The notes beneath the pieces are model-generated. The model was given only the letters and a program-made list of their open reading frames with translations. It was not told the origin of the DNA and ran no database searches. 64,000 nucleotides of DNA from Alitta virens (taxonomy: Eukaryota; Annelida; Polychaeta; Phyllodocida; Nereididae): NCBI GenBank assembly GCA_932294295.1, contig OW028578.1, positions 38,648,685 to 38,712,684 of the forward strand, given 5' to 3'. The position numbers were made by a program, and so were the translations under genes. Positions 1 to 32,212 of this stretch are shown piece by piece (positions within the stretch are counted from its first letter, which is position 1; each line of letters begins with the position of its first letter).

Positions 1-494
1 TAATCTTACTATTAAACAGCCAAATTTGTTATGTTGGTTATAACATATTCCTTTGTACACATTCTATGTTACTTGAGGTAACACCTTGGAAGTACTTGTG
101 GAGTTTTTGTTAAGATTTTTGGCCGATTGTGATACCTTTACGAAACGGTCTATGGTTGCACTGCTGTAAGAACTTCAGAACTTTATTCACCATCATTAAC
201 ATATCATCATAATCATCATCATTATCGTTAACATTATCATCAGAAAAACAAAGAAGGGGAGGAAGGGGTAGCATGGTGATGGACCCCAACTTGACCAAAA
301 AATTGTCGCTTTTGAGGAACCCTAATTAACATTAATAATTTGGAGACACTCTTTCTATAAAATAGAATATACAAAGAATATACATAGAAACAAACTTGTC
401 CTGTGAGATTAAAAAGCCCACATCCGTTTGAATGTACAAAGAAACAAACCTGTCTCGTCAGATGTTGAAAATATGCAACAATTTATCTACCTAG
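1..494 (+). other. CHD intron (partial)
   Basis: This is the 3' part of an intron that ends in the acceptor TACCTAG at 494. A short (ATC/ATT)-rich microsatellite lies near 185-240. No coding sequence was seen. Confidence 0.7.
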
Positions 495-19194
<18,700 letters not shown>

Positions 19195-22100
19195 TCATTC
19201 AAATCACTCGGAAAAATGAAAAAAACTCTAAAACTTCACCTCGAAGACACCTACCTATTTTAAATCCTATGTATGTGCCATAATGAATACATTATGTATA
19301 AAATGTATTAATTTAGGCTTACTAATAAGACCACCTCAGCAGTATGGCCACTTAATTAGGTTATGTCTAATGTCTCTCTGCTACTGGGTCTGAAGCTTAT
19401 TCGGCTTATGTGACCAGCTGCCAGAGGCAGATGTAATGATGAGATGATAAGGCTGCTTGGAGTCCACATCATGTTACACATTTACCCCACGGGTTGGGTC
19501 TGTTACTTGCCTCAGCTTAGGCACCGAGTACAAGGCACCTCCAATTTAACGTCTCATGCGATCGACATCCAGCTGCTGGGATGTAGCTCATGAAGAGTGC
19601 CCAATTGAGATTTCATCAAAATGTAACATCCAGAAAGTCGTGGCAATGATGAAAAAGAATTTTACCAAGCCCTTTAACAAAACTCATTATCTCATGCTCA
19701 GTGGCAGAAGCTGCGAGTGGTCATATAAGCCTAGAAAGTTCTCATGTACAGTGCGTCACACCATAATTATTTGGACGCTTTTGACTTCTCACAAGTAGTA
19801 TATAATTAACTTCAATAAACTTGTGAACAACAATGATTGTATATTGAAATTGTACTCACTGTCAGCCACTGACACAGTCTATATGTTATATTCGAATGAT
19901 CACTTATACCGTAAAATCTGATGTGGCTTTTTAAAAGCTAAATCACTTCTTTCACAGTTACAATTCGCAAGTTCTGGAAGTGTCTGAATAATATTGGTGT
20001 GACTGAAATTGAATTTGACACAGGGTCCCATTTGTTTTGTGAAATGTATGTGAGATTGTCACTCAAATTAAACTTAAAGTGAGTAAAGCGTTTGTGATGT
20101 ATAATTATCCCAGTGGTTTATAGGTTGTATTATTATCTTAATATATCATTGACATTTATATATATTAATATATAAATATGAGGGGTAAATTTATATGGGA
20201 TAATCTGAGCTAAATTCGGTGCATAATTATTGTTTCGACAACTTTAAGTGTGTCCAAACAATGAATGAATTGTTACTACGAAAGTAAACCTTGCCCAGGA
20301 CGAATTCAAACGGACCACTAAATATTAATCAATTGGAATTGGGTGAAGTTTCAATTTATAAATGGAGATTTATTATTTATTAATATAATAACACACACAA
20401 CTGAGGTAAGGTTTATTGTGCAATGCACTCACTTCTGCCCAAATTTGGTCATTTTGTCCTAATATAGTTGTAGATGCATTGAATTTATTTTCATAATAAC
20501 TTGTCCATTTGACCATATCATTGTTACTCGCATTTTTGTTTTAATAATAATTAGGCAATATATATATATATATACATACAATATATATATATACAATAAT
20601 AAGTTGTACTCTTAGCATCATTGCAGATTTATTATCGGACCAATGCCGGCCATAATGTCTTGTATAAAGTACCAGGATGCTTGTGTTCTGTTTATATATC
20701 GCGATCGGATAATACTATCTTCTTACATGAATTGTGTTGTGTGTTCAATTATTGGTCTATGAAGACCTTAAATTTCAGTGCTTGTATTTATGTTTAATCA
20801 TAAATGCCATATGCTATCATGTTGATATGATATATATATATATATATCATATGATATTTTTAAGGCATTTGTAAAGTATTTTTTAAGCAATCCAATGACA
20901 TCTTTAAACCTCACTCAGCAGATATCTGCAATGGATGCATATTATTTTATCAGTTACAGAGTTTAGTGTGCTACTGTTTAAATTACATGAAACTAACACG
21001 CGTGAAATGAAACCGTTGATATGGTTAGTTTTCTTCCAAGTTTTAAAACCACAAAAAGAAATTTTAGCAAAGAACTATTTCAGTACATGTATTTACATTG
21101 TGCTGTGAAAAGTACTATCCTATAATTTACGCATGTTCGGCAAGAATTAGCGTTCAGTTTGTCAGTAACCTGCTCCTTATACATGACAGCTATTGACGAT
21201 AAACGGTAATAATTCCTAACACAAGTCGAATAGTGCAAGAGTTTATGAATTCAATAATTATTACTTTTTAAGAGTGACCATGACAGGCAAATTTATTTGT
21301 CTGAAGATCCATATGGTGAGAAAGTGGTACTCCAAAAAGGTTGTGTTCAACTCAAATGACTGGAAAAGTCTCGGTAAATCAGTTATGATATATTTATGTT
21401 CGATCTATAGGTAATACGGGGCATTTATTGAACGATTTCGTCAGGTAGTTTATTCAAGTGCATTACAATTTTTATATTGACATAATAATAAGCTCAAGAA
21501 GCTTTAAAGCTAATGTTATTTATTTTAACTTATGTGTATCACTCGTTTAAATGGACATTGTTAGATTAGCAATCATGACATTGTTTTGAATAGTTCAGTG
21601 ATTTGTGAACAACTCTGAAAAGTTAGTTAATAGTTAGGTGATTGTAACAATAATGTACATACTATAATGTATGACAAAAATGATGTTGGAATTGATATAT
21701 TTTTGTCTGATTATTTTCATGTTTGTTTTTAGTAATTGAATGGTGATCCGTGATCGATAAAAGAGATGTATTTTGTTCATTGTTGAAGGTGTTTGTATGC
21801 AATAAAACTTACAAAAAGATCCTTTTTTTCTCAATTTGTTGTAATTGTATTCTCACAAATTTAGAGGTTGAACATTCCGTAACACTCGGATCAACAGATT
21901 TTCTGTTCCGTGAAACAAATATAGAAATAAAAATGACAAAATCATGTGGGACAAACTCCTAACATACACTCAGATAAATTAACCTGAAGAAATAAATAGC
22001 CAAATAGGATCTAATACAAAATTGCTTCAAAATTACTGAAGTACAACTTCCAAACAGCTAGCGTGTGGTAACATCCAGGGGGAGATTCAAAACATTCGGA

Positions 22101-22788
22101 AACGGAGCGATGGTAGATCAGTGACATATCTATCATTATTTTCATTCAAAATACTTTGATTCCATCCACGGACACCAATATTAAAGCTTGTGCCTTCGCC
22201 GTCATTGACAAATATACTATTGTTAACTTAACATCAGTATCATCTCAGATTATTTCCATTTTTACAATGACCACTCTTAATGAAAACAGCATCAAATACA
22301 AGTTAAGACTTCAGCTGTAGTTGCACAGAACTAGTACACATGCAATCATTTAAAATAAACTCCTCCTGTATAGCATTTTAGACTATATATGAGGTCAAAC
22401 ACTCGCACACACTCAAAATGCAACAAACACTCAGTATAACTATAAAGACATTAAAGACATATATAATAAAGACATATATCATATATATTATATATTAATT
22501 ACATATTGCCCAATTCAAGTGATGCAAAGCTGGCAAACCGTTTATTTTATGAATAACAGAAATGTTTATATATCAGATTAGTCTAGATACAATTAAAACT
22601 GTCACAAGCATAATTTTATTCATCCCAGCATACTTTGCGCAGGTTTTACACTTTAGGCTTACTTTTATGATCTTAATAACTTTCAATTTCACTAAACCTG
22701 ACCTCAAATTTCTTTACTGAAAAAAACATTCACACTATAGCCTTTACAGAGTTTCTAATATTGAATAAGATGTGTGTTAGGATCAAAG
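19195..22788. other. CHD 3' UTR and intergenic region to the ALG3 3' end
   Basis: The interval is AT-rich with no convincing coding exon. An AATAAA at 19814-19819 and others farther on (near 21799) are candidate CHD polyadenylation signals. TA-rich microsatellites lie near 20560-20600 and 20830-20850. A family B SINE lies at about 19360-19610. TTTATT at 22617-22622 (AATAAA on the minus strand) is a candidate poly(A) signal for ALG3. Confidence 0.6.
19360..19610 (-). mobile_element. SINE family B, minus strand
   Basis: It shares TGACCAGCTGCCAGAGGCAG followed by ATGTAATGATGAGATGAT, a TTACACATTTACCCC block, ACAAGGCACCTCCAATTTAA and GATGTAGCTCATGAAG with sequences at 32283-32522, 56220-56440 and 57184-57450. 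Copies at 24412-24600 and 43732-43925 add a tRNA-like B box after the ATGAGCTA end, so this copy reads head-first on the minus strand. Confidence 0.65.
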
Positions 22789-25700
22789 TTATTGCACTTT
22801 CTCTGCTTTAGACTGAGGTTTCGATGAAGAGTCCCTGAGCCATAAACCGGCCAATAAAACGAAGTGGCAAGCGTGAAGAGCAGCGCTGCTCCAATCCGTT
22901 GACGGGTACGTGTTCCAACACATTTCTAGGAGACCTAGTATCAGCAGTCTGAAATATTAAGCAAAGAAATTGATCAGTTCCAGTTGAAACAGGAACAGAA
23001 ACCAAGTTCATGAACTTTCAACTGCAGCATGAAGTATGAAACTTGAGAATATGTTGGTATCATAGCATATCTTGCATCGCGTTACAAAAAAATTACACGT
23101 GGTAAAAAAAAATCTTTTTTTTGTACTAAGAAATACTTGATAAAAATTTGTCACTTACATAATAGTACATTATATACACACAGTGTACCCCTGATCAAGT
23201 ACAACAATGATACGAGGCATATAGTCCGTCAAACTGCCTCACGACGAGTCATGAGTCAGATGACAATGCATTGGCACTTTCTTGCAAATCCAGCACTGGG
23301 AACTTCAATTATCATGCATTATGCATTGAATTCATATTTTATCTGTTGTGCAATTGACATAAACATAGATCTGCTTTCTACCAAACACAAGTGGGTGCCA
23401 ACCCACAGAAATTTAAAAAAAACTTTATGCAAATATGTTAGTTGTGCTTTTCAGTGAAGTCCACTGAACATGCCGTATTCTTCCATGATTTCTATGCTAT
23501 ATTTACATGTACCAGATATTTTAATGATCAAAACAAGTGAAAAGACTCATAACAATGTTTCGGTCTATGAGCTAAAAACGAACACTCACTTTGTCATGAA
23601 GTTGAGATTGGTGGACCAGAGCAGATACGGCAGAGTGTGGTAATACCAGATGTAGAATTGATAATGGAGAGACCGACTCAAAGCGATCCCTATTAGATTG
23701 GCAGTGAACAATGGCAGAACTATACCTTTGCTGAGGTTAAGGAGTATAGTAGGCAGTTTGGTGTTTACTTAACAAAGTTTAATAGTTGATTTAAAAAAAT
23801 AAAAACAAAACATAACCTCATCTAATGAGCTCCCTAACATTACCGTGACATTTTGTTGTACTATTATTACCTCGATTAACTGGGACCAGAAACTATTTCT
23901 CAATCGCATAGTTACTTATTCAATTATTGTATATATATTTAGCTTTATCTTCACCATTCATCAATTTTCTGATCATGTATATATTTTATGTTATGCTATT
24001 ATTTCACAACCATTATTGTGCTAATACTTGAAATTGCATGTATTGTTAAAATTGTAGTTGTTCAATTTGTAGTATTTGTTTATTGTGTATGACGAATGTA
24101 TCTAACCATGATTCCAAAACGTCAATAAAACATTATATATAGTAAGTTGAATTAAGACAGTTACGATGTGCACAAGTTAACTCATTCTATGGATACAGAG
24201 ACCAGAAATATATAAGAAAAGAAAAAACACCAGCCTTGATCAGCCAACAAATTCATATTAATTTATACTGACAATGCGGTAAAATTCCCTAGGAATAATA
24301 TATGTGCAATTTGCTTTAAAGACATGTCTTTTAATAATGTACTTTGAAGATACAAAATTTGCGAGACTTGGCAGGCTTGCTGGCAACAGAGTTGAACAGT
24401 ACATACTCTAAGCAGCTGGGTGGCCTAATGGTGAATACATCCACAAATTCCATATTAGCCAGCTCTGCTGAAGGTCATGGGACCCGGGTTTGACCCCAGG
24501 CCCGGGCACTATTCATGAGCTAAGTGCTACATCCCAGCTGGATGGAAGCTTCAGACCCAGTAGGATTGAGACATTGACATTGTACAAACTCGTGATTTGA
24601 ACTATTTCACTCCAGCAAAAAGGATACCTTGTGGTGTAAGCTGACGATCTTTGTGAAAACTGAAAAGGTTGCGAAGGCCACCAAATATTCTGAAAAACGT
24701 AAAATAAAACCATTAATAATAAATATAGTGCTATAAGACTTCCTCTAAAATATTAATTACTAAGCTTGCGTTATCATTCCAATATGGTGAAATGGCACAC
24801 TTACGATGTCCACCTGGTGGTGAAAAATATGACTATAAGGAGCAAGTGCAGGGCGAGAAGAGAAATATGGAAATATCTGTCAAGGAAAATCTCTTCAGGA
24901 AGAAATCGCCAGTTCACTGTCCATTTGAAAAAGAACTGTCGACCGAGATCAAATGAACGGATGATGTAACCAGCTGGGTTGTTTAGAAGGAATGGAAGAC
25001 CAAGTACAAGCTGAAAATTTAAAATAATACTAATTTTTGTGAGAAACAAAAAACATTTAAATTATCTAATATTTTTTGTATGAATTCCAAGTAAACAAGC
25101 CAAAGTAATGCCACAATTTACAGATTATCATTTCAGTTTACAGCTGAGACCAAAACATTCCTGTCATAATAAGTCAGTTTACAGGGCTAGCAGTAGCTGA
25201 CAAATTTTAAAGTAAAACCAGACTATTGCGGCAGTATCTATTAGAAACTCAATTTCTTTGCTCCATCTTATCAAATTGAAGCAAAATCGAATTGTTTTAC
25301 TAAATATTAAACATTACATATCACCTAAATCATAAGGGAAATAAGTTTGCCCTGTGTGTTTCATAATATTGATTTGGAATTTGTTTAACATTATCAATTG
25401 TGAATGTCTTGGATGGACATGAACATCATAAAAAAGATAGTATAATAGTTTCTGAACTACATACATTTATTAAAGAGGTTTTGAACAATGTTGATGGTGC
25501 TTGTGTACTATGTGGCCATTCGCTGAGGGTTTGCTGCCGCGTAGCCTATGTTTGTCTTTACTAACGAAAGTGCTCAATTTTTTGCACCCCCTTATTGAAC
25601 GGCAGCAAAACGCAGTTGTCTTTACCAAACTAATTCGGTGAATACGCACCTGTACTATGGCACATAAGGCCAAATGTGGGACAGTCTTCTTGAAGCCTTG

Positions 25701-27490
25701 ACTTAAAATCAACAACATCAAAAGAGCAGGAGAAAACAGCAAAATGTTCATCTTGATTGAGACACCTAGGCTGAAAATACAACATTATCAAAATACCATT
25801 ATTACAGCATAAGGATATGTTAAAATATGCTTTAGGTTACTATTAATCTCTTGTATCAACGCATAATTGCATGATATATATTATAAATGCAAATTGTCAT
25901 AAAATGCTATTTGAGACATTTATTTAGGTGATGCAATTAGACAATACAAATAAGTCATAATAAGTCTTTACCTGTATGCTAAGCATCCGAGGGCCCAGTG
26001 GTCGCTAATAAAAAGGTTTATAGCCAAGTAAAGGAATATCATCGCGATGGGATCGTTGAATAAACGGAGAACAAATATTGAATGAATTCTGTATGATGTG
26101 CAGCACATGAAGAAAAACATATATGGAGGGACCTGAAAAAAAAAGGCATAAAAGTTTATATTAAACTGAAATATATGATCACCATCAAAATTGACTGTCC
26201 AATTTTTTTTTTAATGTGCAAAATTTCAATTAATATATAATGAGGTGGTGGGGGACATCTTAATGATCATATATGCTCATACAATAAAAATCAAATAATG
26301 CTATACAATTTTTGTTGTGTAAAATATCACATGGCACTGCAAAGCATAAATGTAACTGGAAAACATCCAAGTTTCAATATGCAAAGAGATAAAACTCACT
26401 TTCTTAGCCTGCCTATAAATATTGAACACGAGGGCTAAATTGGTGAGATAAAAAACTGCAAATATGTATTGTGCTAGTCTTATGTTAGTTCCGTGGCCAG
26501 TGATGTAGTATAGAGCCATGAAGAAATACACGAAACCTGCTGGATATCTGAAAAATAAGAGAGAGATTTTGAAAAATAAGTTCATTAAATTCACTGCAAT
26601 ACAGTGCTACTCAAAAGTTTAAAATCTACTCATATTTTTCCATTGCATTCAACAAAACAATATCTCTAAAACAATGGTTATGGCCGCATCAAAATGGATG
26701 GCCCATTGGAGGGGGGTCTTCTTACAAGTTTGCCTCACAATAGACATCAAGTATGAGTTTCACACCAGTAACTGACATTCAAAATGTTTATAGTACATCA
26801 TGAATTGACTTACACCAGAGGTCCAGTGTCTCCTTTCAACTTCATGTAATCAAATGTTCCATTAACAACTCCTTCCACTTCCTGCATGTACGCAACCCAG
26901 TCGATCTCGGTGTCTGAAAATGGATTACAAATCATGAACACTACTACATACATGTACAGGCTACCATTGTCTTCATCAATAATAAATTTTATTTTTTTTA
27001 TTCAACATGTCATGAAATACATGTAGATGTCATTCAACAGATAAATAGGTCTGTGGGCTCAAGTAAAATAAAAATAACGAAGGAGCAAACTCTGCCCCCT
27101 AAATTAATCAGCCAGTCTTTAAATAAATAGATAAAATAAAAGAAGAAAAAAAACATATGCAAAATCAAATATGCTAAAAACTTAAAAAAGTACTGAAACT
27201 GTATGTAAACTAGACTCAATTAGGCATTTTTAAAGGTTTGACAGCTGTGTCAGTGCCAACAAGCTGTCAAACTGTGGGACACATGGCAAGTGTAAGTTGC
27301 AACTGAACTATCACTTGTTTCATCGATGCTTTTACTCACATTTCACTTTCTGGATGACAAAAATGTTGACAAAACATTCTCCAATAAATAGAAGCATCAT
27401 GACGAGCCATGCTTTGCTTGGATCTGTCAAATATCGCCATAAATTACTCGGCCTAAGCTTACGGCCGATCTTTTTCCAGGAGGCTGCCAT
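22789..27490 (-). CDS. ALG3: ALG3, dolichyl-P-mannose:Man5GlcNAc2-PP-dolichol alpha-1,3-mannosyltransferase
   Basis: This multi-pass ER membrane GT58 enzyme adds the sixth mannose, from dolichyl-P-mannose, to the lipid-linked N-glycan precursor in the lumen. Nine exons on the minus strand: 27340-27490, 26814-26913, 26400-26547, 25972-26132, 25650-25770, 24805-25010, 24628-24689, 23590-23725, 22789-22948. The phases fit and the total is 1245 nt (414 residues plus TAA; animal ALG3 is about 430-440). Family-typical segments are [108 protein letters not shown] and [18 protein letters not shown]. The start chosen is MAAS at 27490; an in-frame ATG at 27502 would add four residues. The acceptor of exon 8 (at 23726) is the least certain border. 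It is divergent from the gene at 27524. Confidence 0.95.
24412..24600 (+). mobile_element. SINE family B with tRNA-like head, in an ALG3 intron
   Basis: It starts with a tRNA-like head (GGTGGCCTAATGGTGAATAC, then a B-box-like GGGTTTGACCCC). It continues with GCACTATTCATGAGCTAAGT, ACATCCCAGCTGGATG and AAGCTTCAGACCCAGTAGGA and ends near TGAGACATTGACATT. The middle of the family is deleted. It lies in the intron between ALG3 exons 7 and 8. Confidence 0.6.
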
Positions 27491-27523
27491 TTTGAAGGTC
27501 ATGTGACCAGCGCTGTGTTCAAA
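27491..27523. promoter_or_regulatory. Divergent ALG3 / folate-receptor-like promoter with 33 bp between start codons
   Basis: Only 33 bp separate the ALG3 ATG (27490, minus) from the plus-strand ATG at 27524. The centre holds GTCATGTGAC (27498-27507), a palindromic-type E-box resembling M-box/CLEAR sites. Both start codons sit in TTCAAAATGGC (followed by GACC or AGCC), matching the YY1/TISU-like consensus that overlaps start codons of genes with very short 5' UTRs. The sequence match is seen; transcription factor use is inference. Confidence 0.6.
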
Positions 27524-30500
27524 ATGGCGACCATAAACAGAATATTGTCATTTTTCACAGTGATTTTGACGTCTTATGCCTCAGAATTGGACCTGATCAT
27601 CGCTGAACCATACGGAAAACCTTGCAAATATTTTGGTGAGTGTTTAGTGCAAACTGCAATTTACGAAATTGACAGGTGACAGCTGGTACATCAAAAATGT
27701 CGGGCCTGCCTATATCTGTCACTTTCATTAATTGACATGTCAACATTGTCATCATGCATCAATGAACATAATTATGATGAATATATGCAGTAAATTTAGA
27801 GTAAAAAAAGTTATAGACAAAGGTGCCTCAACAGCATACAGCAGTGGGTCAGCTCTGGCAAATGGGAAGCGGGGGAGGGAGGGGTTACATTTCGTGCCCT
27901 TATTAAGCCAGAGCCCGGGCCTTATCATATTATATATATATGTATTGCATCAATCAAGATTTACAACTCAATTTTCTATGCGTAAAATTGATAATTTAGA
28001 TGGCTTGTTTTTTACATAATTCTTTGAGGTATCACATGCCAATTTTTACGATCTTATTCTTGTTTTTGATGTTCTACAAATTCAGTATGGCATCCAGTCT
28101 TCGCTACATGTAAATAAATGAATATGGATTCACAAAAATATTACCTCGTTTTTCCCCTCAGGTTCAACCAGAGTTTCAGCCCCACAAGGCAACTTGATTA
28201 ACTGCACATGGTACTCAACGAACGCCTGCTGTCGAAGGACCGAAGTAACTTCTGTATTTGGGGGAATGTATCCATTATACGGAGCGACAGTTGATTGCGC
28301 TAATCAAGTCAACTACCTCATGTGCTACTTCTGCAGTCCAAACCAGTACATTTGGTACGATAAGTAAGTATTAAAGTATTATATTGCTTGTAATTTCTTA
28401 ACCTTTCTGTTGGGATCAGAGGGGAAGTCATAAAAGATTTCTCCCAGCCTAAAATGTCGCTTGGTGGCATAGTGGTTCAGGCATTGATTGCCTGTTCTGA
28501 AGGTCCTTGGTTTGAATCTGAACTCAGACACTTGTCTTATGTGACAATCTCACCTTGAAATGTTAGATTGCAATTAGCATGTGGTAGATTGCATTTAATA
28601 GTAACCAGTGGATTCGGGAATTGCAATTGCAAAGGAACAGTTGCATACATTAAGCATGCATCATTAAAAATACAAAATATTACATTTTATGGGGTAAAAT
28701 GCAGTTGTGACATGGTGCAGACTCCCCAGTTGTAGCACTACTTCCATTATCATCACGTCACCCGTTAGCGGATGGTCATATATTAAAGGGGAACTAATGG
28801 AAGTTTGTTAGTTAATTTCAAAAGTTCAATTAGATGTTAAATAATACATTGCAGTGAAAGGAAATGTCTTAAACTATGGTTTGATATGATTTCAAGCCAA
28901 TTAAAAATGCAATTTGCACCATCCGCCGACATGCTGGGGGCCGCCATTATTGCACACGGCACGCCTAATAGTGACGTCACTTATGTACTAAGTCAAGAAC
29001 AGCTAGGCCATATATGCATTCTGCCATATGAATCAATTCAATCCTGTTGATTACAAGCCCTTACACTGTTCATTGCAATTATAACAAGAACAGACAGCAC
29101 AACAAAATAAAGGGTGTTAATTGCAATCTTTTGGAAAAACTGCATAATTATTGCATTGATTGCAATGAGCAATTTGTATCTAAGAATAGGTATATAGGCA
29201 TGGGCAAATAATATTTTGTATCACTATATTTCTGACCATATTTTTGCAAGAGAACAGAATAGATCTATAGATTTATTTGGCAACATAATACATTTTTCGT
29301 GTATGCATACAATGCTGAAATCTAATACAATGTAAACTGCTCTAAATTACTAAAAATGTATTTAATTAGTACTCAGTTATCCAAACATTCAGTAGTTGTA
29401 TTACATAGCAGGATAATTGATAGCTGTTTCACTGATAATTTTATATTGTCAATTCTGCTGGCTGCTTTGAAATCTGTGAGTCCCAGTGCCACCCAGTACA
29501 TTCATACACGAAATATATTTATTGTCACAATCTCAATTAAGAACTGATCCCTGTTGTAAACTTTTTATTAAATTTGCAGTTTGTTTGCCATACTTTCATT
29601 TTCATCCCATCATTATTTCTTATATTTAGATCTTGTTATTTATAATAAATGTTTTTATTAATTTTTTATTTCTTATTTTTATTTTATTAAATAATTTTAT
29701 TATTATTTTTTAAATATGAGTTTAAGGGGGCATCCTAGTCAGCGTTTTTTAAAATAAGAACTTAATTAGTATATGTCTCCTGACCAAAAAAATTTTGTAT
29801 TTTGACCTTTTTTTATTTTATTTTTTTACTGCTTATTGTAGTTCCTTGTAATTTGCTGCTTTTGTTTGTTTTATTTAATTTGGTCTAATAAATTCTCTAA
29901 TTGCAATGTCAAATAGTTCATTGGCAATTACTTGACACTCAGTAAGAACTGCTCTGAAAGTGCAATTAACTGTATCTTAAACTGTTGTTGACAGTTGTTC
30001 TCACCACTTGAATTGCAATGCCGAGATCTATAGTGCAACAGTGACGTATTTCCGGTCAGTGCAAAACACTGGGAATTTCAAAGATGGCGGCCTCCGTAGT
30101 TCACAAAACGGAGCTAAAAAATGCAGTATATTTCATTACCAGTGCATATATACAAGTTATGTATAGCGTGGATGTGTTTCAATGGACCCAAGCTAATATC
30201 TGAGAGGTAAAGTGTTGAAGGTGTTAGTTCCCCTTTAACTGACTAAATACAATACAATACAGACAAAAAAAATTGAATTGAATTATTCCATAGGTGCTTG
30301 ATACAAACATATAAAAAAATATTTACAAATAAATAAAATATCCAAAAGTCTACTTAAAGTACAAAACCTACAGGAATACACATAAAAGCAAAGCTTATTG
30401 GTAATGTACACTAAAAGTACGCAAAGAAAATAGAATTACAAGGAAGGGAAGAAGCCGGAAAAATAAGAGCAAAAGAAACATATATATAATAAAAGAGGGA

Positions 30501-31298
30501 GAAAAAACAAAGGAAAAAGGGGGAAAATAAAGGATTGTAGCTGGTGTAGTTGACAGGTGGTGACAGGCTGCAATGTGCATATATCTCATTTTCTTGAAAT
30601 CTTTTGTTTCAGACAAGTACAAGTTTGCTCAGCATATTGTCATCGGGTTTATGAATCATGCAAATTGGCAGCTTACAAGGGAAGAGCAATTGGTAAGTTA
30701 TCAAGAACTCCCAACAGATTTTTCTTTGATTTATTTTAATGAGCGTGCAATTTTAAAGAGTCATACTGTGCTGAATTTCATTTTGTTGTGCAACACTGCT
30801 CTGGTGACTCCAGCACACTTGGACTCTCTCCTGAACTATTTCGCATAAAACAGTATTATACTATGCTGTGTATGAATACATATATTATTTTCATACATCT
30901 TCATAAATGTTTGTTCATAATGTACATGTAAAAAGAGCAGGTCTCTTCGACTGTCTCTATAAAATGAAAGAACTGGGACCGGACATCGATTTGTTAATAG
31001 TACTATATTCGCTATTATTCAGTTTTCTGTACATATTCTGTAGTCATTACCTATGTAGTATTTGTAGTGAATGTTTTGTAGTTTTCTGTTTTATTATATA
31101 ATTCACAATGACATCTTTTTCTTTCCAGGAATTGCATATCATAACGGCGAAGAATTCTGTGAAGGACAGGGGTTCAAAGTGGTCGATGGAAAGGCGGGAT
31201 GTTTCGATTTTGATCCGACAGTTTTTGGGTCTTCAATTTCACGGCAATCCTCGATCGCACTGATTATGTTAGCGCTGAGTTATGTAAACATTTTATGA
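27524..31298 (+). CDS. Folate-receptor-like cysteine-rich secreted protein, probably GPI-anchored
   Basis: Four exons, 27524-27635, 28162-28363, 30613-30692 and 31129-31298, join in phase to 564 nt (187 residues plus TGA). The N-terminus (MATINRILSFFTVILTSYAS) is a likely signal peptide. The mature part is cysteine-rich, with CTWYSTNACCRRTEV, NYLMCYFCSPNQYIWY, VCSAYCHRVYESCK, NGEEFCE and CFDFDPT, a pattern like the folate-receptor (Folate_rec) domain also found in RTBDN and HHIP. The C-terminus has small residues (GSS) and then a hydrophobic tail (SIALIMLALSYVNIL) typical of a GPI signal. It is shorter than vertebrate folate receptors (about 250 residues), so ligand binding cannot be assumed. 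The start has an excellent Kozak context. The family call is by recognition and is moderate. Confidence 0.75.
28463..28570 (+). mobile_element. tRNA-like SINE fragment
   Basis: TGGCATAGTGGTTCAGGCAT resembles an A box and is followed about 35 bp later by GGTTTGAATCT, a B box. The spacing fits a tRNA-derived SINE head. It lacks a convincing full tRNA fold and lies in an intron. Confidence 0.45.
28787..30234 (+). mobile_element. TTAA-flanked non-autonomous DNA transposon in the folate-receptor-like gene
   Basis: AGGGGAACTAA at 28787 is mirrored by TTAGTTCCCCT ending at 30234, and both ends abut TTAA (28783-28786 and 30235-30238), the target duplication of piggyBac-type elements. The 1448-bp interior has no long ORF. 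It includes GTGACGTCA near 28972, CAGTGACGTATTTCC near 30040 and an AGATGGCGGC (YY1-like) motif near 30081. It makes up most of intron 2. Confidence 0.65.
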
Positions 31299-32212
31299 TA
31301 ATTCAGTGTAATACATCATTCCAAACTGGTTAATACTCAATTGTTAGATCTCACCGTTTCCATAGTAACTCTCACATACATTCCATACATTATGAGACAT
31401 CTGAAATTTATACATTGCATTTTAAGAAAGGCCTGAAAATATTTCATTTGTGGGTAACATGGCAATGCAAAAATCCCTCTTGAGGAAATATTTTTCTGTA
31501 TTCCTAAAATAAATCTAGTGCATAGAATGTATTTAACTACAATTATGAATTTAACCCTCCTATTATTTCCTAATATTCCTGTTATTTCAGGACAATTCCT
31601 ATATTTTCTAATAATTATTACATCTGGTAAATGTTTACACTAGCATAGAATAAGATGGATAATACTCACATTACAAGTGTTTTTACATGTATTTTGAAGC
31701 ATACTTTCAAATTATCTGCAATTTTGCTATATACATGCAGCTGTATTGGGAATTTTTTTCTCCATTTACAATGTTTTTGTTTCTCTATTTTACAATGTTT
31801 AACATTGTTTATATATAACTAAAAATATTATTGTTCACCAGTACACGTTTGAGGTCATCTCAAGTGTTGACTTCACAAATATTTATGCTGGCACACTATT
31901 ATTTATTTATCTAGTCATTTATTTACATTAATTAGTACAAAGTATTTGTTGGTATTTTGTTGCAAATCTATGGGGTTTATTGTTTTATAAAAATTTTGTA
32001 TTTACATTTGTGTAATGGAGGTCAGTATTGTGATTGTTGTACTGTAATTCCACTCAGTGACTTTTTCACTCCTATTATCATGATGATTGTTTAGTCATAC
32101 AAGTACATTTGTATCAAAGTTTGCGTACAGTGAAATGAATAATATATTTCTTTGTGTAGCATATCACGAATAATCATTGTTGTTAAATCGTTACCTAGAT
32201 TTTACTTTATGA

